From Enterobacter asburiae (lineage in GTDB: Bacteria; Pseudomonadota; Gammaproteobacteria; Enterobacterales; Enterobacteriaceae), in assembly GCF_021440515.1 (NCBI RefSeq), contig NZ_JAKCMV010000024.1:1-64000 (forward strand): a stretch of 64,000 bases of DNA, read 5' to 3'. Of this stretch, positions 45,821 through 55,426 are shown piece after piece. Numbering within the stretch: the first letter of the stretch is position 1; each line of letters opens with the position of its first letter. The translations under genes were made by a program, and so were the position numbers. The notes beneath the pieces were generated by a model. It was given only the letters and a program-made list of their open reading frames with translations, was not told where the DNA came from and searched no databases.

Positions 45821-47929
45821 TCAGACCGCGGTGATCAACCAGCAGTTATGGATTTGGCGGTTACGGGCGAAGTCCTGGGACAGCGTTTTTTGGCTGATTT
45901 CTTGTGCTTTCAGGCCCAGGGCTGCTAAACCGTCATGATCCATACGGAAGCCGCGTTTGTTGTTCGAGAACATAATGGTGCCGCCTTTACGCAGCAGGCG
46001 TTTCAGGTCGGTCATCAGGCGCAGGTGATCGCGTTGAACGTCAAAGCTATCTTCCATACGCTTGGAGTTGGAGAAGGTCGGTGGATCGATAAAGATCAAG
46101 TCGAACTGCTCGTTTGTATCGCGCAGCCAGCCGAGCACGTCGGCCTGCATCAGGCGATGCTGACGTCCGGTTAAGCCGTTCAGACGCAGGTTGCGCTCCG
46201 CCCACTCCAGATAGGTGCGGGACATATCCACCGTGGTGGTGCTGCGCGCGCCGCCCAGCCCGGCGTGAACGCTGGCGCTGCCGGTGTAGGAGAAGAGGTT
46301 AAGGAAATCTTTGCCTTTGCTCATCTGGCCCAGCATGCGGCGGGCAATGCGGTGATCGAGGAACAGGCCGGTATCCAGATAATCGGTCAGGTTGACCCAC
46401 AGGCGCGCGTTGTATTCGCCCACTTCAATGAAGTCGCCCTTCTCGCTCATCTTCTGATACTGGTTTTTGCCCTTCTGGCGTTCGCGGGTTTTCAGCACCA
46501 GCTTGTTCGGCGAAATGCCCAGCACGCCGATGGTGGCGGCAATCACGTCCAGCATTCGCTGGCGCGCTTTCTGCGCATCCACGGTTTTCGGTGGCGCATA
46601 TTCCTGCACCACGACCCAGTCGGCGTAGCGGTCAACCGCCACGTTATATTCCGGCAGGTCGGCGTCGTACAGGCGATAGCATTCGATGCCTTCCTGTTTC
46701 GCCCATTTTTCAAATTTCTTCAGGTTTTTACGCAGACGGTTGGCGTAATCTTCCGCCACGCCTGACGGCTTGCTGTCGGCTGATTTCTCCGCCAGATGGT
46801 AGTTTTTCTGCACGCAGTCCAGCGGGCCGTTCTTTGCCTTAAACTGACGGTCGGCGCGCAGTTGCAGGCAGCTCAGCAGCTCCGGTGAGGCGCTAAAGAG
46901 CGAAAGATTCCAGCCGCCGAAATAATCTTTCATATTGCGACCGAGCAGGCTGTGCAGAGCAATCAGCGCCGGTTCGCTGTCCAGACGTTCGCCGTAAGGC
47001 GGGTTGCTGATAACCGTACCGTAAGGGCCTTTCGGCAGTGGGTTAGTCAGGTTCGCCACGTCTTTCACTTCGAAGGCGATCAGCTCGCCGATCCCGGCGC
47101 GACGGGCGTTGCTGCGGGCGCGTTCGATGACGCGCGGGTCGCTGTCTGAACCGTAGAAGTGGGACGTGTACTCTGCCAGGCCTTTGCGCGCGCGGGTCTG
47201 GGCTTCGGCTTTCACCTCTTTCCAGATGGCGTCGTCGTGCTGCGCCCAACCGCTAAAGCCCCACTGCCCGCGATGCAGGCCAGGCGCGCGATCGGTCGCC
47301 AGCATAGCCGCTTCAATCAGGAGCGTACCGGAACCACACATCGGATCGAGCATTGGCGTGCCCGGCTGCCAGCCGGAGCGCATCACGATGGCCGCCGCCA
47401 GGTTTTCTTTGATAGGCGCCATCCCGGTACGATCGCGGTAGCCGCGCAGGTGAAGACCCGCGCCGCTCAGATCCAGAGAGATGCTGGCGGTGTCGCCGTT
47501 CAGCCAGACGTTGATACGCAGATCCGGGTTTTCGCGATCGACGTTCGGACGTTCCTTATTTTTACGCGTGAAACAGTCAACGATGGCGTCTTTTACGCGC
47601 AGCGCGCCGTACTGGCTATTGCGGATCTCATCGTTGACGCCGTTGAAGTGAACGGCGAAGGTGGCGTCCGGCGTGAAGATCTCTGTCCAGTCGATCATCT
47701 GTACGCCGGTGTAGAGATCAAGATCGCTGTAGACCTTGCACTCTTTCATCGGCAGCATGATGCGCGACGCCAGACGGCTCCACATCAGGCTCTGGTAAAT
47801 AAGCCGCGTGTCGCCCTCAAAATGGACACCACCCTGAACCACCTGGCACTCTTGCGCGCCCAGGGCTTCCAGTTCAGTTTTTAACAGCTCTTCCAGCCCA
47901 CGGGCCGTACTGGCAAACAGAGAATTCAT
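45821..47929 (-). CDS. rlmL: Bifunctional 23S rRNA methyltransferase RlmKL
   Basis: 702 residues. The N-terminal half has a THUMP domain and an m2G2445 methyltransferase ([16 protein letters not shown] and [10 protein letters not shown]). The C-terminal half is an m7G2069 methyltransferase ([19 protein letters not shown] and [12 protein letters not shown]). The fused form is typical of gamma-proteobacteria. It unwinds and modifies helix 74 of 23S rRNA. First gene of the rlmL-uup-pqiABC cluster. Confidence 0.97.
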   Translation of the reverse strand: MNSLFASTARGLEELLKTELEALGAQECQVVQGGVHFEGDTRLIYQSLMWSRLASRIMLPMKECKVYSDLDLYTGVQMIDWTEIFTPDATFAVHFNGVNDEIRNSQYGALRVKDAIVDCFTRKNKERPNVDRENPDLRINVWLNGDTASISLDLSGAGLHLRGYRDRTGMAPIKENLAAAIVMRSGWQPGTPMLDPMCGSGTLLIEAAMLATDRAPGLHRGQWGFSGWAQHDDAIWKEVKAEAQTRARKGLAEYTSHFYGSDSDPRVIERARSNARRAGIGELIAFEVKDVANLTNPLPKGPYGTVISNPPYGERLDSEPALIALHSLLGRNMKDYFGGWNLSLFSASPELLSCLQLRADRQFKAKNGPLDCVQKNYHLAEKSADSKPSGVAEDYANRLRKNLKKFEKWAKQEGIECYRLYDADLPEYNVAVDRYADWVVVQEYAPPKTVDAQKARQRMLDVIAATIGVLGISPNKLVLKTRERQKGKNQYQKMSEKGDFIEVGEYNARLWVNLTDYLDTGLFLDHRIARRMLGQMSKGKDFLNLFSYTGSASVHAGLGGARSTTTVDMSRTYLEWAERNLRLNGLTGRQHRLMQADVLGWLRDTNEQFDLIFIDPPTFSNSKRMEDSFDVQRDHLRLMTDLKRLLRKGGTIMFSNNKRGFRMDHDGLAALGLKAQEISQKTLSQDFARNRQIHNCWLITAV

Positions 47930-48027
47930 ATCATCACTTTTACACTTAGAAAATTGTCGCGCATTATAGCTAATATGGCGTGTATGTCATAAAGTTGAAG
48001 GCTTATTTTCAAAAGAGGGACTGTGCA

Positions 48028-49137
48028 GTGGCGACCTTATCCAGGCTTTTTATTCATCCGGTGAAATCCATGCGCGGCATCGGCGTTTCTCACGCGCTGG
48101 CCGACATGAGCGGATTTGCCTTCGATCGTATATTTATGATCGCCGAGCCTGACGGTACGTTTATTACAGCACGCCAGTTCCCGCAAATGGTTCGCTTTAC
48201 CCCTTCCCCTCTGCATGACGGCTTGCACCTGACCGCGCCGGATGGGTCGAGCGCGGTCGTTCGCTTCAGTGATTTTGCGCCTGTGGATGCGCCAACGGAA
48301 GTGTGGGGCAACCATTTTACCGCGCGGGTCGCACCTGATGACATCAACCGCTGGCTGAGCCCGTTCTTTTCCCGCGACGTTCAGCTGCGCTGGGTCGGGC
48401 CTGAGCTGACGCGCCGCGTGAAGCGCCACGACGCGGTACCGCTTTCCTTCGCCGACGGTTTCCCTTTCCTGCTGACCAACGAAGCCTCGCTGCGTGATTT
48501 ACAACAGCGCTGCAAGGCCAGCGTACAGATGGAGCAGTTCCGCCCTAACCTGGTGGTCACCGGCACAGAGGCCTGGGATGAAGATACCTGGAAAGTGATC
48601 CGCATCGGCAGCGTGATTTTTGACGTGGTGAAGCCGTGCAGCCGCTGCATCTTTACCACCGTCAGCCCGGAGAAAGGCCAGAAGCACCCGTCCGGCGAGC
48701 CGCTGAAAACCCTGCAATCGTTCCGCACCGCGCAGGACAACGGCGACGTGGACTTTGGTCAGAACCTGATCCCGCGCTCCAGCGGCGTGATCCGCGTCGG
48801 CGACGAGGTTGAAATCCTCGCGCGCGGTCCGGCAAAAGTCTACGGCTCCGGTCAGGAAGAGGAGTTTGTCGACGTCGAGATGGACGCCACTTCAGTGGTC
48901 GATATTCACTGGCAGGGTCAGGTGATTCGCGGCAACAATCAGCAGGTGTTACTTGAGCAGCTGGAACAGGCGGGAATTCGCGTCCCCTACTCCTGTCGCG
49001 CGGGTATCTGCGGATGCTGTCGAATCAGGCTGGTTGAAGGGGAAGTGAGCGCGCTGAAAAAATCAGCCATCGGCAATGACGGCACCATTTTATGCTGTAG
49101 CTGCATTCCGAAAACATCGGTACAGCTGGACGTTTAA
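48028..49137 (+). CDS. ycbX: MOSC/2Fe-2S protein YcbX
   Basis: 369 residues from GTG 48028 (GAGGGA upstream), matching E. coli. An N-terminal MOSC barrel and MOSC domain bind molybdenum cofactor, with the Cys in [11 protein letters not shown]. The C-terminal ferredoxin domain has CRAGICGCC and a later CCSC. It reduces N-hydroxylated base analogues such as 6-hydroxylaminopurine. The frame extends upstream to 47980, but that adds 16 residues without family support. Overlaps convergent zapC by 4 bp. Confidence 0.95.
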   Translation: MATLSRLFIHPVKSMRGIGVSHALADMSGFAFDRIFMIAEPDGTFITARQFPQMVRFTPSPLHDGLHLTAPDGSSAVVRFSDFAPVDAPTEVWGNHFTARVAPDDINRWLSPFFSRDVQLRWVGPELTRRVKRHDAVPLSFADGFPFLLTNEASLRDLQQRCKASVQMEQFRPNLVVTGTEAWDEDTWKVIRIGSVIFDVVKPCSRCIFTTVSPEKGQKHPSGEPLKTLQSFRTAQDNGDVDFGQNLIPRSSGVIRVGDEVEILARGPAKVYGSGQEEEFVDVEMDATSVVDIHWQGQVIRGNNQQVLLEQLEQAGIRVPYSCRAGICGCCRIRLVEGEVSALKKSAIGNDGTILCCSCIPKTSVQLDV

Positions 49138-49676
49138 ACCGCCTGCTCCAGGCTGAAGGCGTCAACGCGCAGTTGGGGTTTCAGCCTGTCGTTCATCACT
49201 TTGATGGCATCCCCTAGCTGCAACATCCGCCCGGCAATCGTCACGCCGGGCTGCGCCAGCAAACAGAGCGCCGCATTCTCGCCCGGCTCAACCACCAGCA
49301 GGTTCACTTCTTCGGCGGTATCGCTGAGGTTTACGCTGGCTGCGTCACCGATAGCCGGTGTCCAGCTCATGCCGTGCGCCTGAAAGTGCCAGCTTTTTGG
49401 CATTTGCGGTTTCAGGAAACGAATAGCGACCAGCGCATTAAGCACCAGTTCTGCACGCTGTTCTTTGGAGAGGTCGAGATCGCGACATTTCTCTTCAAAC
49501 GAGAAATAAAGGGCGGCGTCATCAACGCAAAAACCGGAAGGGGCGAAAGCATCTGGGGTCAGCATTCGGCGAGCAAAACGAGAGCGAAACAACATACCAT
49601 TGGCTAAATCGAGCATCATGCGGTCATGCTCATCGCAAAAATACCAGCGCCAGTTATCGTCAGGTTTAATTCGCAT
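49134..49676 (-). CDS. zapC: Cell division protein ZapC
   Basis: 180 residues from ATG 49676 ([13 protein letters not shown]), E. coli length. A longer frame to 49700 adds MFGGRERE and was not used. ZapC binds FtsZ and bundles protofilaments at the Z ring. Conserved [50 protein letters not shown] block present. Confidence 0.94.
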   Translation of the reverse strand: MRIKPDDNWRWYFCDEHDRMMLDLANGMLFRSRFARRMLTPDAFAPSGFCVDDAALYFSFEEKCRDLDLSKEQRAELVLNALVAIRFLKPQMPKSWHFQAHGMSWTPAIGDAASVNLSDTAEEVNLLVVEPGENAALCLLAQPGVTIAGRMLQLGDAIKVMNDRLKPQLRVDAFSLEQAV

Positions 49677-49794
49677 TTCTCTCTCCCGTCCCCCAAACAT
49701 CCTGTTCTAAAAATGTCCTGATTGCCGCTTCGCTTTTAACACCAATAATAAAAGACCATAATGTCTAAATAAGCAACAATGACGGAATATAAAA

Positions 49795-49824
49795 CAACCA
49801 GGGCTGGAAATAAAGCCCTGGTTG
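49795..49824 (-). terminator. pyrD terminator
   Basis: CAACCAGGGCT (49795-49805) and AGCCCTGGTTG (49814-49824) form an 11-bp perfect stem 20 bp after the pyrD stop. The U-tract on the minus strand is short (TTTT). Confidence 0.8.
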
Positions 49825-49843
49825 TCTGATAACACCTAAAAGA

Positions 49844-50854
49844 TTAGATATGCGTAACGATTTCTTTAATCAACGGCGGGCCTTTAAAAATAAAGCCGGA
49901 ATAAATTTGCACCAGCGTTGCGCCTGCGGCGACCTTCTCACGCGCAGCAATGACGGAGTCGATACCGCCGACGCCAATAATGGGCAGGCGGCCTTTTAAT
50001 TCGGCAGACAACGCGCGAATAATTTCGGTGCTTTTTAATTGTACCGGACGACCGCTTAAGCCCCCCGCTTCGTCACAATTTTTCATTCCCTGAACGAGAG
50101 AACGATCGAGCGTGGTATTAGTGGCAATAACACCATCAATATTATGGCGAACTAAACTGTCGGCCACCTGGATCAATTCTTCGACAGAAAGATCGGGCGC
50201 GATCTTCACCGCCACCGGAACATATTTGTGGTGGATCGCCTGAAGCGCATTTTGCTTATTTTTAATCGCGCTGAGCAAGTCATCCAGCGCTTCACCATAT
50301 TGCAACGAGCGCAGGCCCGGGGTATTGGGTGAGGAAATATTCACCGCGATATACCCGGCATAGGCATAGACTTTTTCCATACAAATCAGATAGTCATCTT
50401 TACCCTGCTCGACCGGCGTGTCTTTATTCTTGCCGATATTAATGCCTAAAACCCCGTCAAAATGGGCTTTTTTCACATTCTCTACCAGGTTATCAACGCC
50501 GTGGTTATTAAAGCCCATGCGGTTGATCAACCCCTCAGCCTCGACCAGACGGAACAGGCGCGGTTTGTCATTTCCCGGCTGCGGACGCGGCGTAACCGTG
50601 CCGATTTCGATGGAGCCAAACCCCATCGCGCCGAGGGCGTCAATACACTCGCCGTTTTTGTCCAGCCCGGCCGCCAGACCCAGCGGATTCTTGAAGGTCA
50701 GGCCCATGCACTGCACGGGTTTTTCTGGAACGTTCTGGCGCACCAGAGCTTCCAGTGGCGTGCCGGTAAGGCGACGTAGCTGCTGGAATGTCAATTCATG
50801 AGCGCGCTCTGGATCGAGCTGGAAAAGGGCTTTACGAACGAAGGGGTAGTACAT
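49844..50854 (-). CDS. pyrD: Dihydroorotate dehydrogenase (quinone), class 2
   Basis: 336 residues from ATG 50854 ([11 protein letters not shown]), E. coli length. It oxidises dihydroorotate to orotate with FMN and passes electrons to quinones at the inner membrane. The N-terminal amphipathic helices bind the membrane. [10 protein letters not shown] carries the catalytic base Ser175, and [10 protein letters not shown] near the end binds FMN phosphate. It makes pyrimidines, opposite in purpose to the rut operon at the left end. Confidence 0.97.
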   Translation of the reverse strand: MYYPFVRKALFQLDPERAHELTFQQLRRLTGTPLEALVRQNVPEKPVQCMGLTFKNPLGLAAGLDKNGECIDALGAMGFGSIEIGTVTPRPQPGNDKPRLFRLVEAEGLINRMGFNNHGVDNLVENVKKAHFDGVLGINIGKNKDTPVEQGKDDYLICMEKVYAYAGYIAVNISSPNTPGLRSLQYGEALDDLLSAIKNKQNALQAIHHKYVPVAVKIAPDLSVEELIQVADSLVRHNIDGVIATNTTLDRSLVQGMKNCDEAGGLSGRPVQLKSTEIIRALSAELKGRLPIIGVGGIDSVIAAREKVAAGATLVQIYSGFIFKGPPLIKEIVTHI

Positions 50855-50898
50855 GAACTCTCCTGGATTCCCGGTGTGCAAACCGGGAGGGGATTATC
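50855..50898 (-). promoter_or_regulatory. pyrD promoter and CTP-sensing leader
   Basis: On the minus strand a -10 element GATAAT (50893-50898) is followed by CCCCTCCCGG, where transcription should start. CCCGG and CCGGG (50883-50887, 50870-50874) can form a hairpin, and CTCC at the very 5' end can pair with the GGAG ribosome site (about 50861-50864). This fits the E. coli pyrD mechanism in which CTP/GTP levels choose between start points and so between translatable and blocked leaders. Confidence 0.65.
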
Positions 50899-50949
50899 TT
50901 CGATCCCGTCCGGAAAGGGAATTGACCTGTGGCAAAAAAGCCGCTTAAA

Positions 50950-50965
50950 ACGCAATCGTTTTCCT
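50950..50965 (-). promoter_or_regulatory. PurR box of pyrD
   Basis: ACGCAATCGTTTTCCT matches 13 of 16 bases of the PurR consensus ACGCAAACGTTTGCGT. It lies upstream of the pyrD promoter, which is PurR-regulated in E. coli. Confidence 0.65.
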
Positions 50966-51102
50966 TTCAGGCGACTTCTTATGCAGTTTATGGCTTTTAA
51001 ATTGCGGATAAATCATTTAGTGGAATAACCGCCCGGTGTCACACTCCAGAAAATTGTTATGAATGTTAGATAAAAGCAAACAATTGGTTATAAGGAGAAA
51101 AC

Positions 51103-51678
51103 ATGCGCGTCATTACTCTGGCCGGAAGTCCACGTTTCCCTTCCCGTTCCAGCGCGTTACTGGAATATGCTCGCGACAAGCTGAACTCAATCGGCGTTGA
51201 AGTGTGCCACTGGAACCTGCACAACTTTGAGCCGGAAGATCTGCTATACGCCCGTTTCGACAGCCCGGCGCTTAAGGCCCTGACGGAACAGCTTAAAGAG
51301 GCAGACGGATTAATCGTGGCGACCCCTATTTATAAAGCCTCGTTTTCTGGCGCATTAAAAACCCTACTCGATCTGCTGCCGGAACGCGCGCTGGACGGAA
51401 AAGTGGTGTTACCCCTGGCGACGGGCGGCACGGTTGCCCATCTGTTAGCGGTCGATTACGCCCTGAAGCCGGTGCTGAATGCCTTAAAAGCGCAGGAGAT
51501 CCTGCACGGCGTCTTCGCCGATGACTCCCAGGTTATCGACTATCAGCACAAACCGCACTTTACGCCGAACCTGCAAACCCGCCTCGACGGCGCCCTGGAA
51601 ACCTTCTGGCAGGCGCTGCACCGCCGCGACGTTCAGGTGCCCGCCTTCAGCCAACCGCAAGGAGTTGCCCATGTTTAA
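51103..51678 (+). CDS. ssuE: FMN reductase SsuE
   Basis: NADPH:FMN reductase, 191 residues as in E. coli, supplying FMNH2 to SsuD. Flavodoxin-like fold with [18 protein letters not shown] near the N terminus and [27 protein letters not shown] precedes the ATG. First gene of ssuEADCB, expected to be Cbl/CysB-controlled under sulfate limitation. Its last 8 bp overlap ssuA. Confidence 0.96.
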   Translation: MRVITLAGSPRFPSRSSALLEYARDKLNSIGVEVCHWNLHNFEPEDLLYARFDSPALKALTEQLKEADGLIVATPIYKASFSGALKTLLDLLPERALDGKVVLPLATGGTVAHLLAVDYALKPVLNALKAQEILHGVFADDSQVIDYQHKPHFTPNLQTRLDGALETFWQALHRRDVQVPAFSQPQGVAHV

Positions 51679-52633
51679 AACCTTAGCCCGCGTGGGGCTG
51701 GCCGGGCTGGTCGCCCTCTCTTCCCTGGCGTACGCGGCAGACCCCGCGCCGGACAGCCTGCGTATTGGCTACCAGAAAGGCAGCGTCAGCATGGTGCTGG
51801 CCAAAAGCCATCAGCTTTTAGAAAAACGTTACCCGGACACCAAATTCTCCTGGGTTGAGTTCCCGGCCGGGCCGCAGATGCTGGAGGCGCTTAACGTAGG
51901 CAGTATCGATCTCGGCAGTACCGGGGACATTCCGCCGATATTTGCCCAGGCCGCGGGCGCGGATCTGGTGTATGTCGGCGTGGAGCCCGCGAAGCCAAAA
52001 GCGGAAGTGATCCTGGTGCCTGAAAACAGCGCCATTAAGAGCGTCGCTGAGCTCAAAGGCAAAAAGGTTGCGTTCCAGAAAGGTTCCAGCTCCCATAACC
52101 TGCTGCTGCGCGCCTTGCAGGAGGCGGGTCTGAAATTTACCGATATCCAGCCCGTCTACCTGACACCCGCAGACGCCCGCGCTGCCTTCCAGCAGGGTAA
52201 CGTGGATGCATGGGCCATCTGGGATCCGTACTACTCCGCCGCGCTTCTCCAGGGCGGCGTGCGGGTGCTGAAAGATGGATCCACCCTGAAGCAGACCGGC
52301 TCGTTCTACCTCGCCGCGCGTCCGTACGCCGAGAAAAACGGCGCCTTTATTCAGGGCGTGCTTGATACCTTTACCCAGGCCGATGCGCTGACGCAGAGCA
52401 AGCGCAGCGAGAGCATCGCCCTGCTGGCGAAAACGATGGGGCTGCCTGAGCCGGTTATTGCCAGCTATCTCGACCACCGTCCACCTACCACCATTACCCC
52501 GGTGGATGCGCACGTCGCTGCGCTCCAGCAACAAACCGCTGACCTCTTCTATCAGAACCGCCTGGTTCCAAAACAGGTGAACATCCGCGAACGCATCTGG
52601 CAACCCACTGGCATTGAAGGAAAGAAATCATGA
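51671..52633 (+). CDS. ssuA: Alkanesulfonate-binding protein SsuA
   Basis: 320 residues from ATG 51671 (AAGGAG upstream) with signal peptide [22 protein letters not shown]. Periplasmic binding protein of the nitrate/sulfonate/taurine family; [26 protein letters not shown] and [34 protein letters not shown] are typical. It delivers aliphatic sulfonates to SsuBC. It overlaps ssuE by 8 bp and ssuD by 4 bp. Confidence 0.96.
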   Translation: MFKTLARVGLAGLVALSSLAYAADPAPDSLRIGYQKGSVSMVLAKSHQLLEKRYPDTKFSWVEFPAGPQMLEALNVGSIDLGSTGDIPPIFAQAAGADLVYVGVEPAKPKAEVILVPENSAIKSVAELKGKKVAFQKGSSSHNLLLRALQEAGLKFTDIQPVYLTPADARAAFQQGNVDAWAIWDPYYSAALLQGGVRVLKDGSTLKQTGSFYLAARPYAEKNGAFIQGVLDTFTQADALTQSKRSESIALLAKTMGLPEPVIASYLDHRPPTTITPVDAHVAALQQQTADLFYQNRLVPKQVNIRERIWQPTGIEGKKS

Positions 52634-53775
52634 GTCTGAATCTATTCTGGTTTTTACCCACCCACGGTGATGGTCACTATCTTGGCACAGAAGAAGGCTC
52701 CCGCCCGGTTGACCACGGCTACCTTCAGCAGATTGCGCAGGCTGCCGACCGCATCGGCTTTACCGGCGTGCTGATCCCTACCGGACGCTCCTGCGAAGAC
52801 GCCTGGCTGGTCGCGGCCTCCATGATCCCGGTGACCCAGCGCCTGAAGTTCCTGGTTGCGCTGCGCCCGAGCGTGGTCTCCCCGACCGTTGCGGCGCGTC
52901 AGGCCGCCACGCTCGACAGACTGTCGAACGGGCGCGCGCTGTTCAACCTGGTAACCGGCAGCGATCCGCAGGAGCTGGCTGGCGATGGCGTGTTTCTGGA
53001 TCATACGGAACGTTATGAAGCCTCGGCGGAATTTACCCGCGTCTGGCGACGCCTGCTGGAGGGGGAAACCGTCACCTTCGAAGGCAAGCATATTCACGTG
53101 CGCGACGCGAAACTCTACTTCCCGCCGGTGCAGCAGCCGCGCCCACCGCTCTATTTTGGCGGCTCTTCCGACGTGGCGCAGGCTCTGGCGGCGGAGCAGG
53201 TTGATCTCTATCTGACCTGGGGCGAGCCGCCGGAGCTGGTAAAAGAGAAAATTGCCCAGGTGCGCGCGAAAGCGGCGGCGCAGGGCCGCACGGTACGATT
53301 CGGCATTCGCCTGCACGTCATTGTGCGCGAGACCAACGCCGAGGCGTGGCAGGCCGCCGACCGCCTGATCTCGCATCTGGACGACGAGACCATCGCCAAA
53401 GCGCAGGCGGCCTTCGCCAAAACCGATTCCGTCGGCCAGCACCGCATGGCCTCGCTGCACAACGGCAAGCGCGAGCAGCTGGAGATCAGCCCGAACCTGT
53501 GGGCAGGCGTGGGGCTGGTGCGCGGCGGCGCAGGCACGGCGCTGGTCGGAGATGGGCCAACCGTGGCGGCACGCATTAATGAATATGCCGATCTCGGGAT
53601 CGACAGCTTTATCCTCTCCGGTTATCCGCATCTGGAAGAGGCCTACAAGGTGGGCGAGCTGTTATTCCCGCACCTCGACGTGGCCATCCCGGAGATCCCG
53701 CAGCCTCGCCCGCTACAGTTGCAGGGTGAAGCGGTCGCCAACGAATTTATTCCGCGAAAAGCGGCGCAAAGCTAA
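52630..53775 (+). CDS. ssuD: FMNH2-dependent alkanesulfonate monooxygenase
   Basis: 381 residues, E. coli length. Luciferase-fold enzyme that cleaves C-S bonds of alkanesulfonates, releasing sulfite and an aldehyde. The N-terminal [15 protein letters not shown] holds the active-site region (including the family Cys/His/Arg set further on), with [27 protein letters not shown] as the core block. Same fold as RutA at the left end. ATG overlaps the ssuA stop (ATGA). Confidence 0.97.
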   Translation: MSLNLFWFLPTHGDGHYLGTEEGSRPVDHGYLQQIAQAADRIGFTGVLIPTGRSCEDAWLVAASMIPVTQRLKFLVALRPSVVSPTVAARQAATLDRLSNGRALFNLVTGSDPQELAGDGVFLDHTERYEASAEFTRVWRRLLEGETVTFEGKHIHVRDAKLYFPPVQQPRPPLYFGGSSDVAQALAAEQVDLYLTWGEPPELVKEKIAQVRAKAAAQGRTVRFGIRLHVIVRETNAEAWQAADRLISHLDDETIAKAQAAFAKTDSVGQHRMASLHNGKREQLEISPNLWAGVGLVRGGAGTALVGDGPTVAARINEYADLGIDSFILSGYPHLEEAYKVGELLFPHLDVAIPEIPQPRPLQLQGEAVANEFIPRKAAQS

Positions 53776-53784
53776 GGAGCCGAT

Positions 53785-54576
53785 ATGTCTGCCACCTCCC
53801 AAAAATGGCTGCTGCGTGCCGCCCCCTGGTTTGTGCCCGTCGGCATTGTGGTTATCTGGCAGCTTGCGTCGTCAACCGGCTGGCTGTCGAGCCGCATTCT
53901 GCCCTCTCCGGAGGGCGTCGTGGAGGCGTTCTGGTCGCTGAGCGTCAGCGGTGAGCTGTGGCAGCATCTGGCGATTAGCTCCTGGCGGGCGGTGATTGGC
54001 TTCTCGATTGGCGGCAGCATTGGTCTGGTGCTGGGATTAATCAGCGGCCTGTCCCGCTGGGGCGAGCGGCTGCTGGACACCTCGATTCAGATGCTGCGCA
54101 ACGTGCCGCATCTGGCGCTGATCCCGCTGGTCATTTTGTGGTTTGGCATTGATGAGAGCGCCAAAATCTTTCTCGTCGCGCTGGGGACGCTGTTCCCGAT
54201 TTATATCAACACCTGGCACGGGATCCGCAATATCGATCGCGGGCTGGTGGAGATGGCGCGCAGCTACGGGTTATCCGGCTTTGCGCTGTTCATCCACGTG
54301 ATCCTCCCGGGCGCCCTGCCCTCAATTATGGTCGGCGTGCGTTTCGCCCTCGGCCTGATGTGGCTGACGCTGATTGTGGCAGAAACCATTTCCGCCAACT
54401 CCGGCATTGGCTATCTGGCAATGAACGCCCGTGAATTCCTGCAAACCGACGTGGTGGTGGTTGCCATCATTCTTTATGCCCTGCTCGGCAAACTCGCCGA
54501 CGTCAGCGCCCAGTGGCTCGAACGCATCTGGCTGCGCTGGAACCCGGCCTATTCAACTCAGGAGGCAAAAGCATGA
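53785..54576 (+). CDS. ssuC: Alkanesulfonate ABC permease SsuC
   Basis: 263 residues, six membrane segments, BPD_transp_1 domain. The EAA loop that contacts the ATPase is visible as [37 protein letters not shown] precedes the ATG. Pairs with SsuB; the stop overlaps ssuB by ATGA. Confidence 0.96.
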   Translation: MSATSQKWLLRAAPWFVPVGIVVIWQLASSTGWLSSRILPSPEGVVEAFWSLSVSGELWQHLAISSWRAVIGFSIGGSIGLVLGLISGLSRWGERLLDTSIQMLRNVPHLALIPLVILWFGIDESAKIFLVALGTLFPIYINTWHGIRNIDRGLVEMARSYGLSGFALFIHVILPGALPSIMVGVRFALGLMWLTLIVAETISANSGIGYLAMNAREFLQTDVVVVAIILYALLGKLADVSAQWLERIWLRWNPAYSTQEAKA

Positions 54577-55343
54577 ATACCGCCCGACTGAATCAGGGGA
54601 CGCCGCTGCTGCTTAACGGCGTCACCAAACGCTACGGCGAAAACACCATTCTTAACGCATTGGATCTGCACATTCCCGCCGGGCAGTTTGTCGCAGTGGT
54701 CGGGCGCAGCGGTGGCGGCAAGAGTACGCTGCTGCGGCTGCTGGCCGGGCTGGAAGCCCCTAACGGCGGGGAAATTCTGGCTGGCAATACGCCGCTTGCC
54801 GATATTCAGGACGATACCCGCATGATGTTCCAGGACGCGCGCCTGCTGCCGTGGAAAACGGTGATTGAGAACGTCGGGCTGGGCCTGAAGGGAAACTGGA
54901 AAGAGAGCGCAAAGCGGGCCCTGGCTGCCGTCGGGCTGGAAACTCGCGCGGGCGAGTGGCCTGCGGCGCTGTCCGGCGGGCAAAAGCAGCGCGTGGCGCT
55001 GGCGCGTGCCTTGATCCATCGCCCTGGTCTGCTGCTGCTCGATGAACCGCTGGGCGCGCTGGACGCGCTGACGCGGATCGAGATGCAGGATTTAATTGAA
55101 TCGCTCTGGCAGGAGCACGGGTTTACGGTTCTGCTGGTGACGCATGACGTCAGCGAAGCGGTGGCGATGGCTGACCGGGTGCTATTAATAGAAGACGGAA
55201 AAATTGGACTGGATTTGACGGTGGATATTCCTCGCCCTCGCCGGCTGGGCTCGGTCAGGCTGGCGGAGCTGGAGGCGGAAGTGCTGGAGCGGGTGATGAA
55301 GCGCGGTGCGGGTGAGCGGACGCTGAAGACGGCGAATGCCTGA
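54573..55343 (+). CDS. ssuB: Alkanesulfonate ABC ATPase SsuB
   Basis: 256 residues from ATG 54573 (GGAGG upstream), overlapping the ssuC stop by 4 bp. Walker [10 protein letters not shown] (44-52), signature [15 protein letters not shown], Walker [13 protein letters not shown]. It energises sulfonate import through SsuC. A frame opening at 54513 lies inside ssuC and was not used. Last gene of the operon. Confidence 0.96.
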   Translation: MNTARLNQGTPLLLNGVTKRYGENTILNALDLHIPAGQFVAVVGRSGGGKSTLLRLLAGLEAPNGGEILAGNTPLADIQDDTRMMFQDARLLPWKTVIENVGLGLKGNWKESAKRALAAVGLETRAGEWPAALSGGQKQRVALARALIHRPGLLLLDEPLGALDALTRIEMQDLIESLWQEHGFTVLLVTHDVSEAVAMADRVLLIEDGKIGLDLTVDIPRPRRLGSVRLAELEAEVLERVMKRGAGERTLKTANA

Positions 55344-55380
55344 TGCCCTCACCCCGGCCCTCTCCCACAGGGAGAGGGAG
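55343..55380. repeat. Interspersed palindromic repeat
   Basis: CCCTCACCCCGGCCCTCTCCC followed by ACAGGGAGAGGG. The palindrome CCCTCTCCC-ACA-GGGAGAGGG lies directly after the ssuB stop. I know this as a common dispersed element in Enterobacter and relatives. Confidence 0.75.
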
Positions 55381-55390
55381 AAAACACTAA

Positions 55391-55420
55391 AAACGGCAAC
55401 CGAAGTTGCCGTTTTGCTTT
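55391..55420. terminator. Terminator between ssuB and pepN
   Basis: AAACGGCAAC (55391-55400) and GTTGCCGTTT (55405-55414) form a 10-bp stem with a 4-nt loop and T-rich tail on the plus side; A-run on the left allows use by convergent pepN. Confidence 0.88.
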
Positions 55421-55426
55421 TACCTA

